Shown here one piece after another: positions 42,401 to 51,187 of a DNA stretch of 64,000 nt. Position numbers and translations under genes: made by a program. Under the pieces are notes generated by a model. The model was not told the origin of the DNA and made no database searches. It saw nothing but the letters and a program-made list of their open reading frames with translations. The stretch comes from Streptomyces sp. HPF1205 (lineage in GTDB: Bacteria > Actinomycetota > Actinomycetes > Streptomycetales > Streptomycetaceae). The stretch's first letter is position 1. Every line of letters begins with the position of its first letter. The DNA is taken from assembly GCF_020400825.1 (NCBI RefSeq), contig NZ_JAINVH010000016.1, positions 1 to 64,000 of the forward strand. The letters are read 5' to 3'.

Positions 42401-43624
42401 GTGCCTCTCCCCGTGCCTCGTCAGCGCACCGGACCTCCCGATCGCGCCATTACTCCCGCGGCCAGCCGGCCGGCCAGCCATGCCGGCCGGCCACTGACCG
42501 ATCGGGCAGCGGATACGCGGCCCTCGTACGGCACGGCCCTCGTAGACAGCGGCGCCGAAGCCGCTCTGGACCGGGCCCGCGTCGCGGTGTCCGATGCCGC
42601 GCATTCGCTGGCCGAGCGTCCGGGGATCGAAGGGGACGAGCACCTGAGCCACGCGCGAGCCGTCATCAGTTCGCTGGCGGCGGTCCTCCATGAGATCGAG
42701 GCCGTCCTGAGCGCGGAGCACGACACGAGCTCCGCGCGCGAGAGCGAACCCCGGCCCACGAAGCGTTCCAGGCAGGATCGGCACCCGCTCGACGAGACGG
42801 CTTGCACCCTGCTCGCCGACCACCCGGCTTGGTACCGGCAGAGTGACGGTACGACCGGCCGACTCATCAAGCGAAGTACGTCCGTCTGGCACGTCGCCTG
42901 GAAGGCCGGCCGACCGTTCGCCTTCACGCTCCTCGAAGGACACGGTCCGCCACCCATGACCAGGCGGATCGAGCCGGACGAACTGCCCGACGTCGCTCCC
43001 GCACTGCTCAGCGGCTCCCTGTCCATGCTGGGCACGATCGTTCTGGTCCCCACCGACCCGTGGGACGCGATCACTGCGGCAGTGCTCAGCCGAGGGGCAC
43101 CCGGCATACGGGCGCGCCACGCTTACCGACGCTGGGCCACCGCCCACGGCCGTACGTACGCCACCCCGACCGGTCCGGCGGCCACCGTCCCCGATCCTGA
43201 CACGGTCTCGCGGCTGGCCACAGAGGATTTCGCCGCAGCCGGCGCACTGGCCCACCGCGGTGCCCTTCATGCGGCAGCCGACGCCTTCTGCCGCAACCCC
43301 GCCGCTTGGCCGGCGATGCCACCGCTCAAACTCGCCGTGGCGCTCGCTCGTATCTCCGGGATCGGGCCCGGCCCGGCTGCAATCGCGGCCACCCAGGCGA
43401 CGGGCGACTACGCCCTCTACCCCTTGCACGATTCAGCACTGCGTGCCGGCGCCCGTGCCGCCGCACCTCCCGACCTGCACATCCACCGCGAACCCACCCC
43501 GTTCGCACGCGCCTGGCGCCACTGGGCGACGCCCAACGCCCACCGCCACGCGCTCAACGCCTACGCCCTCGCCCACCACTACCGCGGCGGTACCAGCGCC
43601 ACCGAGGGGCCCGATCACCGGTGA
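42401..43624 (+). CDS. Protein with HhH-GPD DNA-glycosylase-like C-terminal region
   Basis: A 407-residue protein from GTG 42401 (start uncertain). The N-terminal third is charged and probably disordered or helical (LAAVLHEIEAVLSAEHDTSS). A mixed domain follows (SVWHVAWKAGRPFAFTLLEG). The C-terminal part has LKLAVALARISGIGPGPAAI, then GDYALYPLHDSALRAG, which matches the helix-hairpin-helix plus catalytic-Asp pattern of AlkA-type glycosylases. It may therefore recognise or process damaged bases. Low overall similarity to classical glycosylases makes the activity an inference. Confidence 0.6.
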   Translation: MPLPVPRQRTGPPDRAITPAASRPASHAGRPLTDRAADTRPSYGTALVDSGAEAALDRARVAVSDAAHSLAERPGIEGDEHLSHARAVISSLAAVLHEIEAVLSAEHDTSSARESEPRPTKRSRQDRHPLDETACTLLADHPAWYRQSDGTTGRLIKRSTSVWHVAWKAGRPFAFTLLEGHGPPPMTRRIEPDELPDVAPALLSGSLSMLGTIVLVPTDPWDAITAAVLSRGAPGIRARHAYRRWATAHGRTYATPTGPAATVPDPDTVSRLATEDFAAAGALAHRGALHAAADAFCRNPAAWPAMPPLKLAVALARISGIGPGPAAIAATQATGDYALYPLHDSALRAGARAAAPPDLHIHREPTPFARAWRHWATPNAHRHALNAYALAHHYRGGTSATEGPDHR

Positions 43625-43673
43625 AGCCCTCGGACCCGACAGCCCGACTCCTCGAAGGAACGCCTCCGCACCC

Positions 43674-44075
43674 ATGACCGACGCAACACAGCCCCCTCGC
43701 CCGCGGCCCTCCGCTCTCCGGGTTCCCATTTGCGGGGAACGAACCAGCCTTCCGCACCACCTTGCCGCAGCCGCCCTGGCCTTTGCGCCCGCTGGGACCG
43801 CTGAGGTCGCCGACGTCGAGCAGCACCTGCGCTGCACCCTCCAGCACCACAGCACGGGCGATCATTACGCGTTGGTCATGGACGTCGGCAGCACCGGCTC
43901 CGGGGCGGTGTGGGCGAACTGGATCCGCGGCCACCAGCCCTCGGCCGTCGTAGTGCTGCTGGACTGCGACGTCACCAGCCTCGCACCCGGCCGCGAGCCC
44001 TGCTGCGAATTCGCCGGCCACCCCGGAGCGCACTCCTTCGACATCACCGACCCCTTCGGGATCAGCGGCCGGTAG
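43674..44075 (+). CDS. Uncharacterised 133-residue protein
   Basis: A small soluble protein with hydrophobic strands (HYALVMDVGSTGSGAVWANW, HQPSAVVVLLDCDVTSLAPG) and an ending CCEFAGHPGAHSFDITDPFG. Neighbouring Cys residues (CC) and the two His suggest possible metal or redox chemistry but do not form a known motif. It begins 50 bases after the HhH-GPD-like gene, so is possibly in its operon. No family was recognised. Confidence 0.6.
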   Translation: MTDATQPPRPRPSALRVPICGERTSLPHHLAAAALAFAPAGTAEVADVEQHLRCTLQHHSTGDHYALVMDVGSTGSGAVWANWIRGHQPSAVVVLLDCDVTSLAPGREPCCEFAGHPGAHSFDITDPFGISGR

Positions 44076-44216
44076 ACGTGGTGAGAGCGAGTCGCTGTCA
44101 CGGCTGCAGTTTCGAAGAATCCTGAACAGCTCCCGGGTGAGGGCAGCCGGGATCTGTTGCCAAGTGGATCTTGGTTTCCTCCTCGGAGCGTCAGTGGCAA
44201 GGTCTACCGTCAGGCC

Positions 44217-45005
44217 GTGACCTTCACCTTGCCTGACGGATTGCCCCCCGGCCGCTCCGAGCTTCCAGGTTCAGCCGGCATCTGGATCTCGGACGATCTG
44301 CCCGAGGACATCGAAGGACTGTGGAGCCTCCTGCTGGATCAGCAGGAGGTCACGGGGCTGTTCCCGCTGTTGTGCTGGCCTGGTACCCCGGCTCGGTCGT
44401 ACCTGGCCGAGGCGGATGCGATCCGCTTGGAACCGGTACTGGCCGCGGCATTCGCCGAATACCGCCGGCGCAGGCTGCCGCTCTGGTCGGGCGCCGTACC
44501 CGCGGCCGAGGATGTTCCGGAGGGCGTCGAGGCTTGGCCGCGCGATCCTGGGCCGCCCTTCGAGGACTGGCCGGGGCTGGCCCCGCCGGTAGCGGTGGCC
44601 GCTGACAGCCTTACGCCGGCACAGGCGGCTGGGCGCACTGTCGGCCGTCTGGTCGCCACGGGGTGGCATGAGTTCAAGGACTGCCGTCTCGCACTTGTTC
44701 CCGCCCGGCGCAGTGCGGATCTCCCGGCGCTCCTGGAATGGTCGTCGCAAGCCCCGGTGCCATTGGTGTGTGCGTTGTTGCGCAGTTGGGAGGAGCGGTT
44801 CGGTGCGCAAGTGGTGTCGGCCTGCGGGAACTCGCTGCATGTCTCGGTCGCCCGGCCGCCTCAAAGTCTGCAGGACGCAGAATTGCTCGCATGCGAGCAC
44901 GTGTTGTCCACCGCGCACAGCATCGTCGATGACCCGCCGACGACGTTTCCTGATTACGCGACCGGTCTGGTGGGGCGATCCGATTGGTGGTTCTGGTGGG
45001 ATTAG
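44217..45005 (+). CDS. DUF4253-type protein
   Basis: A 262-residue protein from GTG 44217. Its C-terminal half has the DUF4253 pattern: DCRLALVPARRSADLPALLE, VCALLRSWEERFGAQVVSAC, then LHVSVARPPQSLQDAELLAC and a Trp-rich end (SDWWFWWD). DUF4253 proteins are frequent around polymorphic toxin loci and are suspected immunity or accessory proteins. This one ends 82 bases from the RHS immunity gene, in convergent orientation. The function is not established. Confidence 0.75.
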   Translation: MTFTLPDGLPPGRSELPGSAGIWISDDLPEDIEGLWSLLLDQQEVTGLFPLLCWPGTPARSYLAEADAIRLEPVLAAAFAEYRRRRLPLWSGAVPAAEDVPEGVEAWPRDPGPPFEDWPGLAPPVAVAADSLTPAQAAGRTVGRLVATGWHEFKDCRLALVPARRSADLPALLEWSSQAPVPLVCALLRSWEERFGAQVVSACGNSLHVSVARPPQSLQDAELLACEHVLSTAHSIVDDPPTTFPDYATGLVGRSDWWFWWD

Positions 45006-45086
45006 CCGCGATCTTGCATGCAAGTCCGTCGCCTTACCTGCGGACCTCATGCAAGAGCGAGGCCGGTTGCACTCGGACGCACACTC

Positions 45087-45383
45087 CTACGAGGGGGAGG
45101 CGGACTCGGGCCAGACGGCTTGGTCCCAGAGCTTGTCGAATTCGCACTTGGAGATGACCCAGGCGGAGAACTCCGCTTGAGCTGCCACGTCGGCGATGTC
45201 ACCGACGGGGATCTCGCTGAGACCGATGAGCGCGTGCTCGTGTGCTTCGTCCGCTTTCAGGATGCGTCCGTCACGGTACACCTGGACTTTACGGATCTCG
45301 TACCCGTCGTCACCGATCTCGCTGAACAGCACGACAGGCTCTTCGGTGAAGTCGTGGTGCCATTCTACTTTCCAGTATTCCAT
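45087..45383 (-). CDS. DUF6881-type protein, candidate immunity to the RHS toxin
   Basis: A 98-residue acidic protein: MEYWKVEWHHDFTEEPVVLF, then DGYEIRKVQVYRDGRILKAD and an acidic C-terminal EFSAWVISKCEFDKLWDQAV. It matches the compact DUF6881 fold recurrent in immunity genes. It starts 11 bases after the stop of the RHS toxin on the same strand, which is the standard immunity position. ATG 45383 is chosen because the longer frame overlaps the toxin gene. Protection against the ADP-ribosyltransferase tip is inferred. Confidence 0.75.
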   Translation of the reverse strand: MEYWKVEWHHDFTEEPVVLFSEIGDDGYEIRKVQVYRDGRILKADEAHEHALIGLSEIPVGDIADVAAQAEFSAWVISKCEFDKLWDQAVWPESASPS

Positions 45384-45393
45384 GGACAATTGG

Positions 45394-48300
45394 TCAGTTC
45401 TTTCCGTGGTTGACGATCCGCCCTGCCAGGTCCAGATTTCCCGAGTTCGGGATGACGAAGACATCCGGCCGTTCCACGGACCTCATGACTTCCAGACCCC
45501 GCACGTCGATTTCCACGTAGTGAGTGTACTTCCGCCCCGCATACGGCACGCGCAGGAAGGCGTAGGAAAGCTGTCCGGACGTCTTGCTGCCCGGCTGGAT
45601 GTTGCTCAGGTACTGCCCGTCGCCGAACCGGGCGTCCTTGGGGTTGTGCTCCTTGAGCGAGGGCCACAGCTCCTCGCTTTCCACAATTGCGTCATGTCCG
45701 GATTCGTTGGTGTAGTGGAACAGTGTGGAGAGTTCGTCCTCGGGAACTCGTTCGACGTCGTAGCACGCCAGCCCCAGGGGGTCGGCGGAGGTGTGCGGGT
45801 TGTCGACGTATGCGACCGGGTTGGGCGCCGGCGCCAGCCCCAGGGGATCCGGAGCGGTGTAGCGGGCGGTTTCCGGGTCGTAGAGGCGGAAGACGTTGTA
45901 GTGGAGGCCGCTCTCGGCGTCGAAGTACTGGCCGGGGAACCGCAAGGGTGTGTAGGCGGTGCTGTCACGCGGCCACGAGGTGGCGCCCCAGAGGGTGGAG
46001 CGGGCGCGCCAGGCGGTCCGGCCGGTGTCGTCGACGAGTTCGGTGGGAGTGCCGACGAGGTCGCTGACGATGGCGAAGAACCGTTCGTCGATGACGTCTT
46101 GAGGAGCGTCGGCTGCCGATATTCGCTCGATCTGGACGAGCGGGCGCACACCGTCGTGGTCCCAGGTGAGGGTCACGGGCTGGGCAAGGCTTCCGCCCAC
46201 GGAGGTCTGCTCGACCAGGGTGGGGCCGTCCCAGGTGAAGTGTGTCGTTTCGGCTGCCTCGCCGTCGGCTGTCAGGCGCTCCTTGGCGATCCGGCGCCCC
46301 AGCGGGTCGTAGCGGTAATGCCAGATGGTGCCGTCGGGGGTGGTGACGTGGGTGAGGCGGTCCTCGGCGTCCCAGGCGTAGGTCCAGGTGTCGGGCCTGC
46401 GGGATATTCGGGCTTTGCGGCGCCGGGTGACGCGGCCGTTGGCGTCGTGTTCGTAGCGGATGCGGCCGGCCTGGATGATGCGGGTTCCGCTGTAGGTGCG
46501 TAGGCCTGTGGCTTCCTCGGCGCCGTGCGCGGCGGGCCATGAGGCATCGGTCTGGTTGCCGTCGCTGTCGTAGGCGTAGCGCTCGGTCCAGCCGTCGGCG
46601 CGGACGGTGCTGACACGTCCTGCCGGGTCGAGGTCGAAGGCGCGAAGGCCGCCGAAGTCGTCCTCGACGGCCAGGAGATTGCTGTCCGCCCGGTAGGTGT
46701 AGCTGCGGTGGTGCATGCGCCGGCCGTCGCTGGTAAGCGACTGGGTGCTCAGGCGGCCGAGCGCGTCGAAGTCGCTGTGCATGACAGTGGCGGCACCGAA
46801 TTGGCGGGTGGTCTCGCGGCCGGCCTCGTCGTAGGTGAACTGGAGCAGGTGCCCTGCGGCTGCCAACGCGGTGCGGTTGCCCGCCGCGTCATAGCTGGAT
46901 GTGCTGGTCACCCCGGTGGGGGTGGTACGAGCGGTGCAGCGGCCCAGCGCGTCGTACGCATAAGTCAGGGTGCGCCCGTTGCAGGTTTCCGAGGTGACCC
47001 GGCCGAGACTGTCGCGCTGGTAGGTCAGCGTGGCGTCGGGGCCGGTTGCCTGGAGGAGACGGCTGGCGGCGTCATAGGCGAATGTGGTCTGCGTGCCCGC
47101 GGCGGTCCGGGCGGTGAGCCTGGCGAGCGCGTCGTAACCGAACCGGATGTCGCCGAGAGGGTCTGCCCGGGCGGTGAGCCGGCCGGCCTCGTCGTAGCTG
47201 TAGGCCAGCGTGCGGCCGTCGAAGTCGGTCTCGGCGGTGAGGCGACCTGCGGGATCGTAGTCGTACGTCCATGACAGGCCCTGCGTGTTGACGACGCTGC
47301 GCAGCCGAAGCTCGGTGTCGTGGGTGAAGACCCATCGTGCGCCGTCCGGGCCGGTGCGGGCCACTGGCTGGGCGAAGTGGGTGTACTCGTACCGGGTCAC
47401 GCCTCCTGCCGCGTCGGTGTAGGCGAGGCAGTTGCCCTCGGCGTCGTAGGTGCGCCTCTCGATGCCGTCGTCGGGATTTGTGCGGGTGAGCGGCTTGCCT
47501 TCGGTCGTCCAGGTGAGGCTGGTGGCGTTGCCCAGGGGATCGATGATGCGGGTGATGCGGCCGAACGCGTCGCGGTGGTAGTGAATGCTTGCGCCGAGGG
47601 GGTCGGTGACCTGGACGGGCAGGCCGGCCCGGTCGCAGACAACGGTGGTGGTGTGGCCGAGCGCGTTGGTGACGGCCGTGAGCCGGCCGGACTCGTCGTA
47701 GGCATACCGGGTGACGGCGCCGGCGGGATCGGTCACCTCGGTACGGTTGCCCACCGCGTCGTACGCCTGCTGCCATGCCGCACCATCGGGACCGATGATC
47801 TCGACGGGCAGACCGTGGGCGTCGTACCGGGTGGCGAGGAAGGTGGCGTCGGGGCGGTCGATGCGCAGCCGCTCACCGTTCGGACCCAGGGTGTAGCGGG
47901 TGGTGTGGCCGAGTTGGTCGGTGCGGGAGAGCAGTCGGCCGAAGGGATCGTAGGTGGTGTGGACGGTGCCGCCGAGTGGGTCCACGGTCTGGGTGAGGTG
48001 GCCGTGGCGGTCGTAGTGGTAGGTGGTGGTGTGGCCGAGGCTGTTGGTCACGGTGGTGGTGCGGGCTGCGGTGTCGTGGGTGAAGTGGGCTTCGAGGGCG
48101 CCTTGGGGGCCGTGGCCGCGGGTGACGCGGCCGTCGGGGCTGTATTCGTAGGCGTACCAGTGGTTGTTGCGGTCGGTCCAGGACGTGATGCGGTCGTGGT
48201 TGTCGTAGGCGTAGGTCAGGGGCAGGCCGGTGGAGTCGGTGATACCGGTGAGGCGGCCGCGGCCGTCGTAGCCGTACTGGAGGATCTGGGTGCTGGTGTC

Positions 48301-49179
48301 GTCGTGGAGCAGGCGCAGACCGGCGATGCGGGGCCCGGCGGGGGTGGGGGTGGTGGTGTCGACGGCTATGCGGTAGCCGCCGGAGTGGCGGACCTCGGCC
48401 GGGAGGCCGTCGGGGCCGGGGATGTAGTCGATGCGGTGGCCGTTGCGGTCGGTCAGCGCGGTGATGCTGCGGGTGTGGGCGTACGGGTCGTGCGCCGGCG
48501 GCCCGAAGTGGCGGGTGACACCGGTGGCGGTGTCGTGGATGCGGATGGTGTCGGTGTCGCGGTCCCACGTCAGGGGGTGTTGGGTGCCGCGTTCGGGCAG
48601 GACGGACGGGGTGGTGTCGGTGGGCAGGGGGTAGTGCTGGATCTCGGCGTCCGGGCCGGCGTAGTGGATGCCGTCGGTGTCGATCTGGACGCGCTGGTCG
48701 AGGGTGGAGGCCCAGCCGGGGCCGAACCAGCGGCCTGCGGTGTAGCCGGAGGCGTAGGCGCGGCGCAGGGTCAGGGGCAGCAGGCCGGGCAGGTCGATGT
48801 CGGTGGCGGAGGTGATCATCTGTCCGGAGACGACGTCGACGGGGTCGCCGCCGGTGGTGCAGCCGCTGTTGCCCTCCGAGGGCTGGCCGGGGGCGTGCTC
48901 GCCGCCCAGCGGCGGCTCGTGGCCGTCCTCGTGCGGCAGGTGCGCTGGGTCGTTGACTTCGTGGGGTGCGTGGACGGAGGGCTGTTTGCTGTCGCGCATG
49001 AGGTTGCGCAGGTTGGTTTCGTGTTTGAGGTCGGCGGCGGCGGTGTCCTCGGCGATGCCGGTGAGGTTGTGGCCGGTGGAGTGGTAAAGGTCTTTGACGG
49101 CTTTGCCGGCGTCTTCGCCGAGGGTCTTGCCGAGTTTGGTGGCGGCGTGTTCGAGGGCGCCGACGATGCGGTTGGTCAC
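45394..49179 (-). CDS. RHS polymorphic toxin with C-terminal HYD1-type ADP-ribosyltransferase
   Basis: A 1261-residue protein. After a helical N-terminal part comes the RHS entry signature (GDPVDVVSGQMITSATDIDL), then DUF6531-like WFGPGWASTLDQRV, and more than twenty YD repeats (e.g. YDAAGNRTAL, YDPLGRRIAK). The RHS core ends in LHYNVFRLYDPETARYTAPD, then PLGLA. The variable tip (residues 1139-1261) has FHYTNESGHDAIVESEELWP, ARFGDGQYLSNIQPG and a late YVEIDVRGLEV strand. This is the HYD1 ADP-ribosyltransferase family. Start GTG 49179 overlaps the WXG-like gene. It would intoxicate competitors; the target is unknown. Confidence 0.92.
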   Translation of the reverse strand: MTNRIVGALEHAATKLGKTLGEDAGKAVKDLYHSTGHNLTGIAEDTAAADLKHETNLRNLMRDSKQPSVHAPHEVNDPAHLPHEDGHEPPLGGEHAPGQPSEGNSGCTTGGDPVDVVSGQMITSATDIDLPGLLPLTLRRAYASGYTAGRWFGPGWASTLDQRVQIDTDGIHYAGPDAEIQHYPLPTDTTPSVLPERGTQHPLTWDRDTDTIRIHDTATGVTRHFGPPAHDPYAHTRSITALTDRNGHRIDYIPGPDGLPAEVRHSGGYRIAVDTTTPTPAGPRIAGLRLLHDDTSTQILQYGYDGRGRLTGITDSTGLPLTYAYDNHDRITSWTDRNNHWYAYEYSPDGRVTRGHGPQGALEAHFTHDTAARTTTVTNSLGHTTTYHYDRHGHLTQTVDPLGGTVHTTYDPFGRLLSRTDQLGHTTRYTLGPNGERLRIDRPDATFLATRYDAHGLPVEIIGPDGAAWQQAYDAVGNRTEVTDPAGAVTRYAYDESGRLTAVTNALGHTTTVVCDRAGLPVQVTDPLGASIHYHRDAFGRITRIIDPLGNATSLTWTTEGKPLTRTNPDDGIERRTYDAEGNCLAYTDAAGGVTRYEYTHFAQPVARTGPDGARWVFTHDTELRLRSVVNTQGLSWTYDYDPAGRLTAETDFDGRTLAYSYDEAGRLTARADPLGDIRFGYDALARLTARTAAGTQTTFAYDAASRLLQATGPDATLTYQRDSLGRVTSETCNGRTLTYAYDALGRCTARTTPTGVTSTSSYDAAGNRTALAAAGHLLQFTYDEAGRETTRQFGAATVMHSDFDALGRLSTQSLTSDGRRMHHRSYTYRADSNLLAVEDDFGGLRAFDLDPAGRVSTVRADGWTERYAYDSDGNQTDASWPAAHGAEEATGLRTYSGTRIIQAGRIRYEHDANGRVTRRRKARISRRPDTWTYAWDAEDRLTHVTTPDGTIWHYRYDPLGRRIAKERLTADGEAAETTHFTWDGPTLVEQTSVGGSLAQPVTLTWDHDGVRPLVQIERISAADAPQDVIDERFFAIVSDLVGTPTELVDDTGRTAWRARSTLWGATSWPRDSTAYTPLRFPGQYFDAESGLHYNVFRLYDPETARYTAPDPLGLAPAPNPVAYVDNPHTSADPLGLACYDVERVPEDELSTLFHYTNESGHDAIVESEELWPSLKEHNPKDARFGDGQYLSNIQPGSKTSGQLSYAFLRVPYAGRKYTHYVEIDVRGLEVMRSVERPDVFVIPNSGNLDLAGRIVNHGKN

Positions 49180-49904
49180 TGGAAGCTCACCCCGGCCAGC
49201 TTGGTCTGCAGGGTTTTGGCGTGGCCGGCGACGGTGTCGGCGTGGCCGTGCATGGTGGTGGCGTGGAAGGTCAGCATCGTGGGGTGGATCTCGAAGCCGG
49301 GCCCGCCGTCCCAGCCGTCGGTGTCCACCCCGAGGGCGTCCTCGGCGGCCTTGAACATCAGCCCGCTGGCGGCCTTGCCGACGGCTTCGACCAGGGGGTC
49401 GAGGGCTTTTTCGATGACCTCGGCGATGATGTACTGGGTGAGCTGGTCCTCCAAGACCTGCACGGCCTTCTCGGCCAGCTTCACCGTCGCCGCCGCCGCT
49501 GCCTCGGACAGGCCGAGGGTTTCCACCGCGGCTGCCTGTTCGGCGACGAACGCAGCGGCCAAGCCGATGAGTTCGGCGATGCACTCGCCCTTCATCGTCA
49601 CGATCACGCCCGCGGCGACGTCCAGGGCGGTGGCCACCCCGTGGCACAGGCTGACCAGCTCGGCCATGTGGGTGTTGGACTTCTCGCCCCACGCCGCCAG
49701 CAGCGCCTCGTACGAGGCCCCCTTGTAGTGGGCGCCGAGCTGGTTGACCGTGGCCGTGGCCTGCTGGTGGGTGGTGTCCACCGCGGAGGCGAACTCCCGG
49801 ATGTGGGAGGCGAACTCCCGCACCTTGTCCTCGTTCACGTTCGGCCAGCTGATCCCGACGACGCTCAGGAACGACACCACCGGCCCGGGTAACTCGATCG
49901 CCAC
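49176..49904 (-). CDS. WXG100/LXG-like secretion partner of the RHS toxin
   Basis: A 242-residue, almost entirely alpha-helical protein. The N-terminal IELPGPVVSFLSVVGISWPN, then NEDKVREFASHIREFASAVD and GASYEALLAAWG, fits the ESX/WXG100-type helical hairpin used for type VII secretion. An Ala-rich helical region and C-terminal FHATTMHGHADTVAGHAKTL follow. It overlaps the RHS start (GTGA), so the two are co-translated. GTG 49904 gives the usual IELP start; GTG 49922 is possible. It probably escorts or precedes the toxin in export. Confidence 0.8.
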   Translation of the reverse strand: MAIELPGPVVSFLSVVGISWPNVNEDKVREFASHIREFASAVDTTHQQATATVNQLGAHYKGASYEALLAAWGEKSNTHMAELVSLCHGVATALDVAAGVIVTMKGECIAELIGLAAAFVAEQAAAVETLGLSEAAAAATVKLAEKAVQVLEDQLTQYIIAEVIEKALDPLVEAVGKAASGLMFKAAEDALGVDTDGWDGGPGFEIHPTMLTFHATTMHGHADTVAGHAKTLQTKLAGVSFQ

Positions 49905-50122
49905 AAGCCCCCCACAGGACACGCCAGATACCTACAGTGATCAGGCTATGCCAGAAAGAGACGCTCTCTGGAGCAGTCGGTCCCCCACATGACCAGAACT
50001 TTTATCGGACAACCGCATTTCGGCCACGCTGCGAAGTGGGCGAGGTGGCTCTGGCCGCGTGCCTTGACCGGCCGTGGCGCCAGCCGGGTTGAGAACTCGG
50101 TCGGCGACGACGACCGGAAATC

Positions 50123-50620
50123 TCAAACGGCCCGTAGCCATTGGTCGAGGATGCGGAAGTCTTCGTCGGTGAGCCCTCGGGACGACGCGATGGGGTGGAG
50201 GAGGGCGGGGGCGGGGTGGTGGGTGGACACCCAGTCCCGGTCGGCGTCGGTGATCTCGTCGTCGACCCAGGCGAAGGGGCGTCCGCCCGCCCATGCAACC
50301 AGGGTCCGGGTTTTCCAGTGGAGTCCGAACCACTGATCCTCGCGTTCATCCGCGCCGGAGGGTTCCGGCCAGTTCACGACGGGAAGCCGCGGTAGGCCGA
50401 GAGGCGGTGCGATCTCGGTGTTCGCCTCTTCCCCCCAGGTTGTGGCCCAGACCAGGTCGCACGGCAATGCCGCCAGCCGTGGTCCTGTCCGCGGGTCCAG
50501 CCGTGCCAGGTGTGAACTCGATGCGGGGCCCGCCGACTCGTACTGCGGGCCGTCACCGAACGGCAGGAGCGGCCCGTCGACGTCCAGGAACAGCAGCGGG
50601 CATCTCCCGCGGTCGCTCAT
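50123..50620 (-). CDS. HAD-superfamily phosphatase-like protein
   Basis: A 165-residue protein. HAD motif I is LLFLDVDGPLLPFG (residues 8-21, nucleophile and acid Asp residues). A later Thr-containing segment is LVWATTWGEEANTEIAPPLG (motif II position), and the acidic motif IV is FAWVDDEITDADRDW. The small size means no cap domain. It overlaps the upstream small gene by ATGA. The substrate is unknown; homologues of this size are common in Streptomyces accessory regions. Confidence 0.8.
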   Translation of the reverse strand: MSDRGRCPLLFLDVDGPLLPFGDGPQYESAGPASSSHLARLDPRTGPRLAALPCDLVWATTWGEEANTEIAPPLGLPRLPVVNWPEPSGADEREDQWFGLHWKTRTLVAWAGGRPFAWVDDEITDADRDWVSTHHPAPALLHPIASSRGLTDEDFRILDQWLRAV

Positions 50621-50805
50621 GCCCCGGCCGCCCACTCGGCCATGTACTGGTGGGCTTCCACCTCCGACAGGGCGGCGAGCAGTCGGCGGGCGCCCTCGCG
50701 GAGGATTTGGTGGTTCGTGGAGCCGGAGGCGCCATCGGCATTCACTGCGCTGAGCACGTGTTCCTTTCCGACCCGCGCTGCGAACGCGGGCCTACTCGTG
50801 ACCAT
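50617..50805 (-). CDS. Small conserved-looking protein coupled to the HAD gene
   Basis: A 62-residue product from ATG 50805 (GTG 50874 would add 23 residues). It is predicted helical: MVTSRPAFAARVGKEHVLSA, then NHQILREGARRLLAALSEVE and AHQYMAEWAAGA. Its stop overlaps the HAD start, showing co-translation. Neither candidate start has a strong ribosome site. No family was recognised. The flanking 50806-51187 stretch holds only the promoter elements listed next. Confidence 0.55.
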   Translation of the reverse strand: MVTSRPAFAARVGKEHVLSAVNADGASGSTNHQILREGARRLLAALSEVEAHQYMAEWAAGA

Positions 50806-51074
50806 GCAGGGAGCATCGGGGAACGCAGGTCCATCATGTCCCGTCCCGAAGGCCGAGCTGCACGTCTTGGCCACCGCTTCCGCGACGGTGGAGTCCAGCC
50901 CTCGCCACCGGCCGAAGCGACACGCGCAGTGAGGTCGAGGTGCTCGGGGTGGCCGTGACAGTCATCGCGTCTACCCACCGTTGCCGCTGACGTCAGATAA
51001 TCCCTGTATTAATAGCTTGTAGCTTGCCACTGCTCCGCCTGAGTGGTGCTTCTGCTTTCGGTTCGACGACCATG

Positions 51075-51138
51075 CCGAACGTTCGGATACTGTTTCTGGG
51101 CGACTCGCGCTGACCAGTATGGGCAGTGACCGTATCCT
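51075..51138 (+). promoter_or_regulatory. Promoter and palindrome before the ImmA-like gene
   Basis: CTGACC (51110-51115) and TATCCT (51133-51138) are 17 bases apart, about 50 bases before GTG 51188. A perfect 12-base palindrome, CCGAACGTTCGG, lies at 51075-51086 just upstream of the -35, where a repressor or activator could bind. Confidence 0.5.
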
Positions 51139-51187
51139 CGCCGGCAAACGTGAGTCAGTTCTCAGGTAGTGAGAGGTCGGCGGAACC

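Noticed and set aside
42353..43429. 358-codon minus-strand frame opposite the HhH-GPD-like gene
   Set aside because: Gly/Arg-rich antisense with no motif; the plus frame has a recognisable hairpin signature.
47320..49728. An 802-codon plus-strand frame opposite the RHS gene
   Set aside because: Mirror of the YD repeats (Val/Gly/Ala-rich). The RHS frame has conserved signatures and gene coupling.
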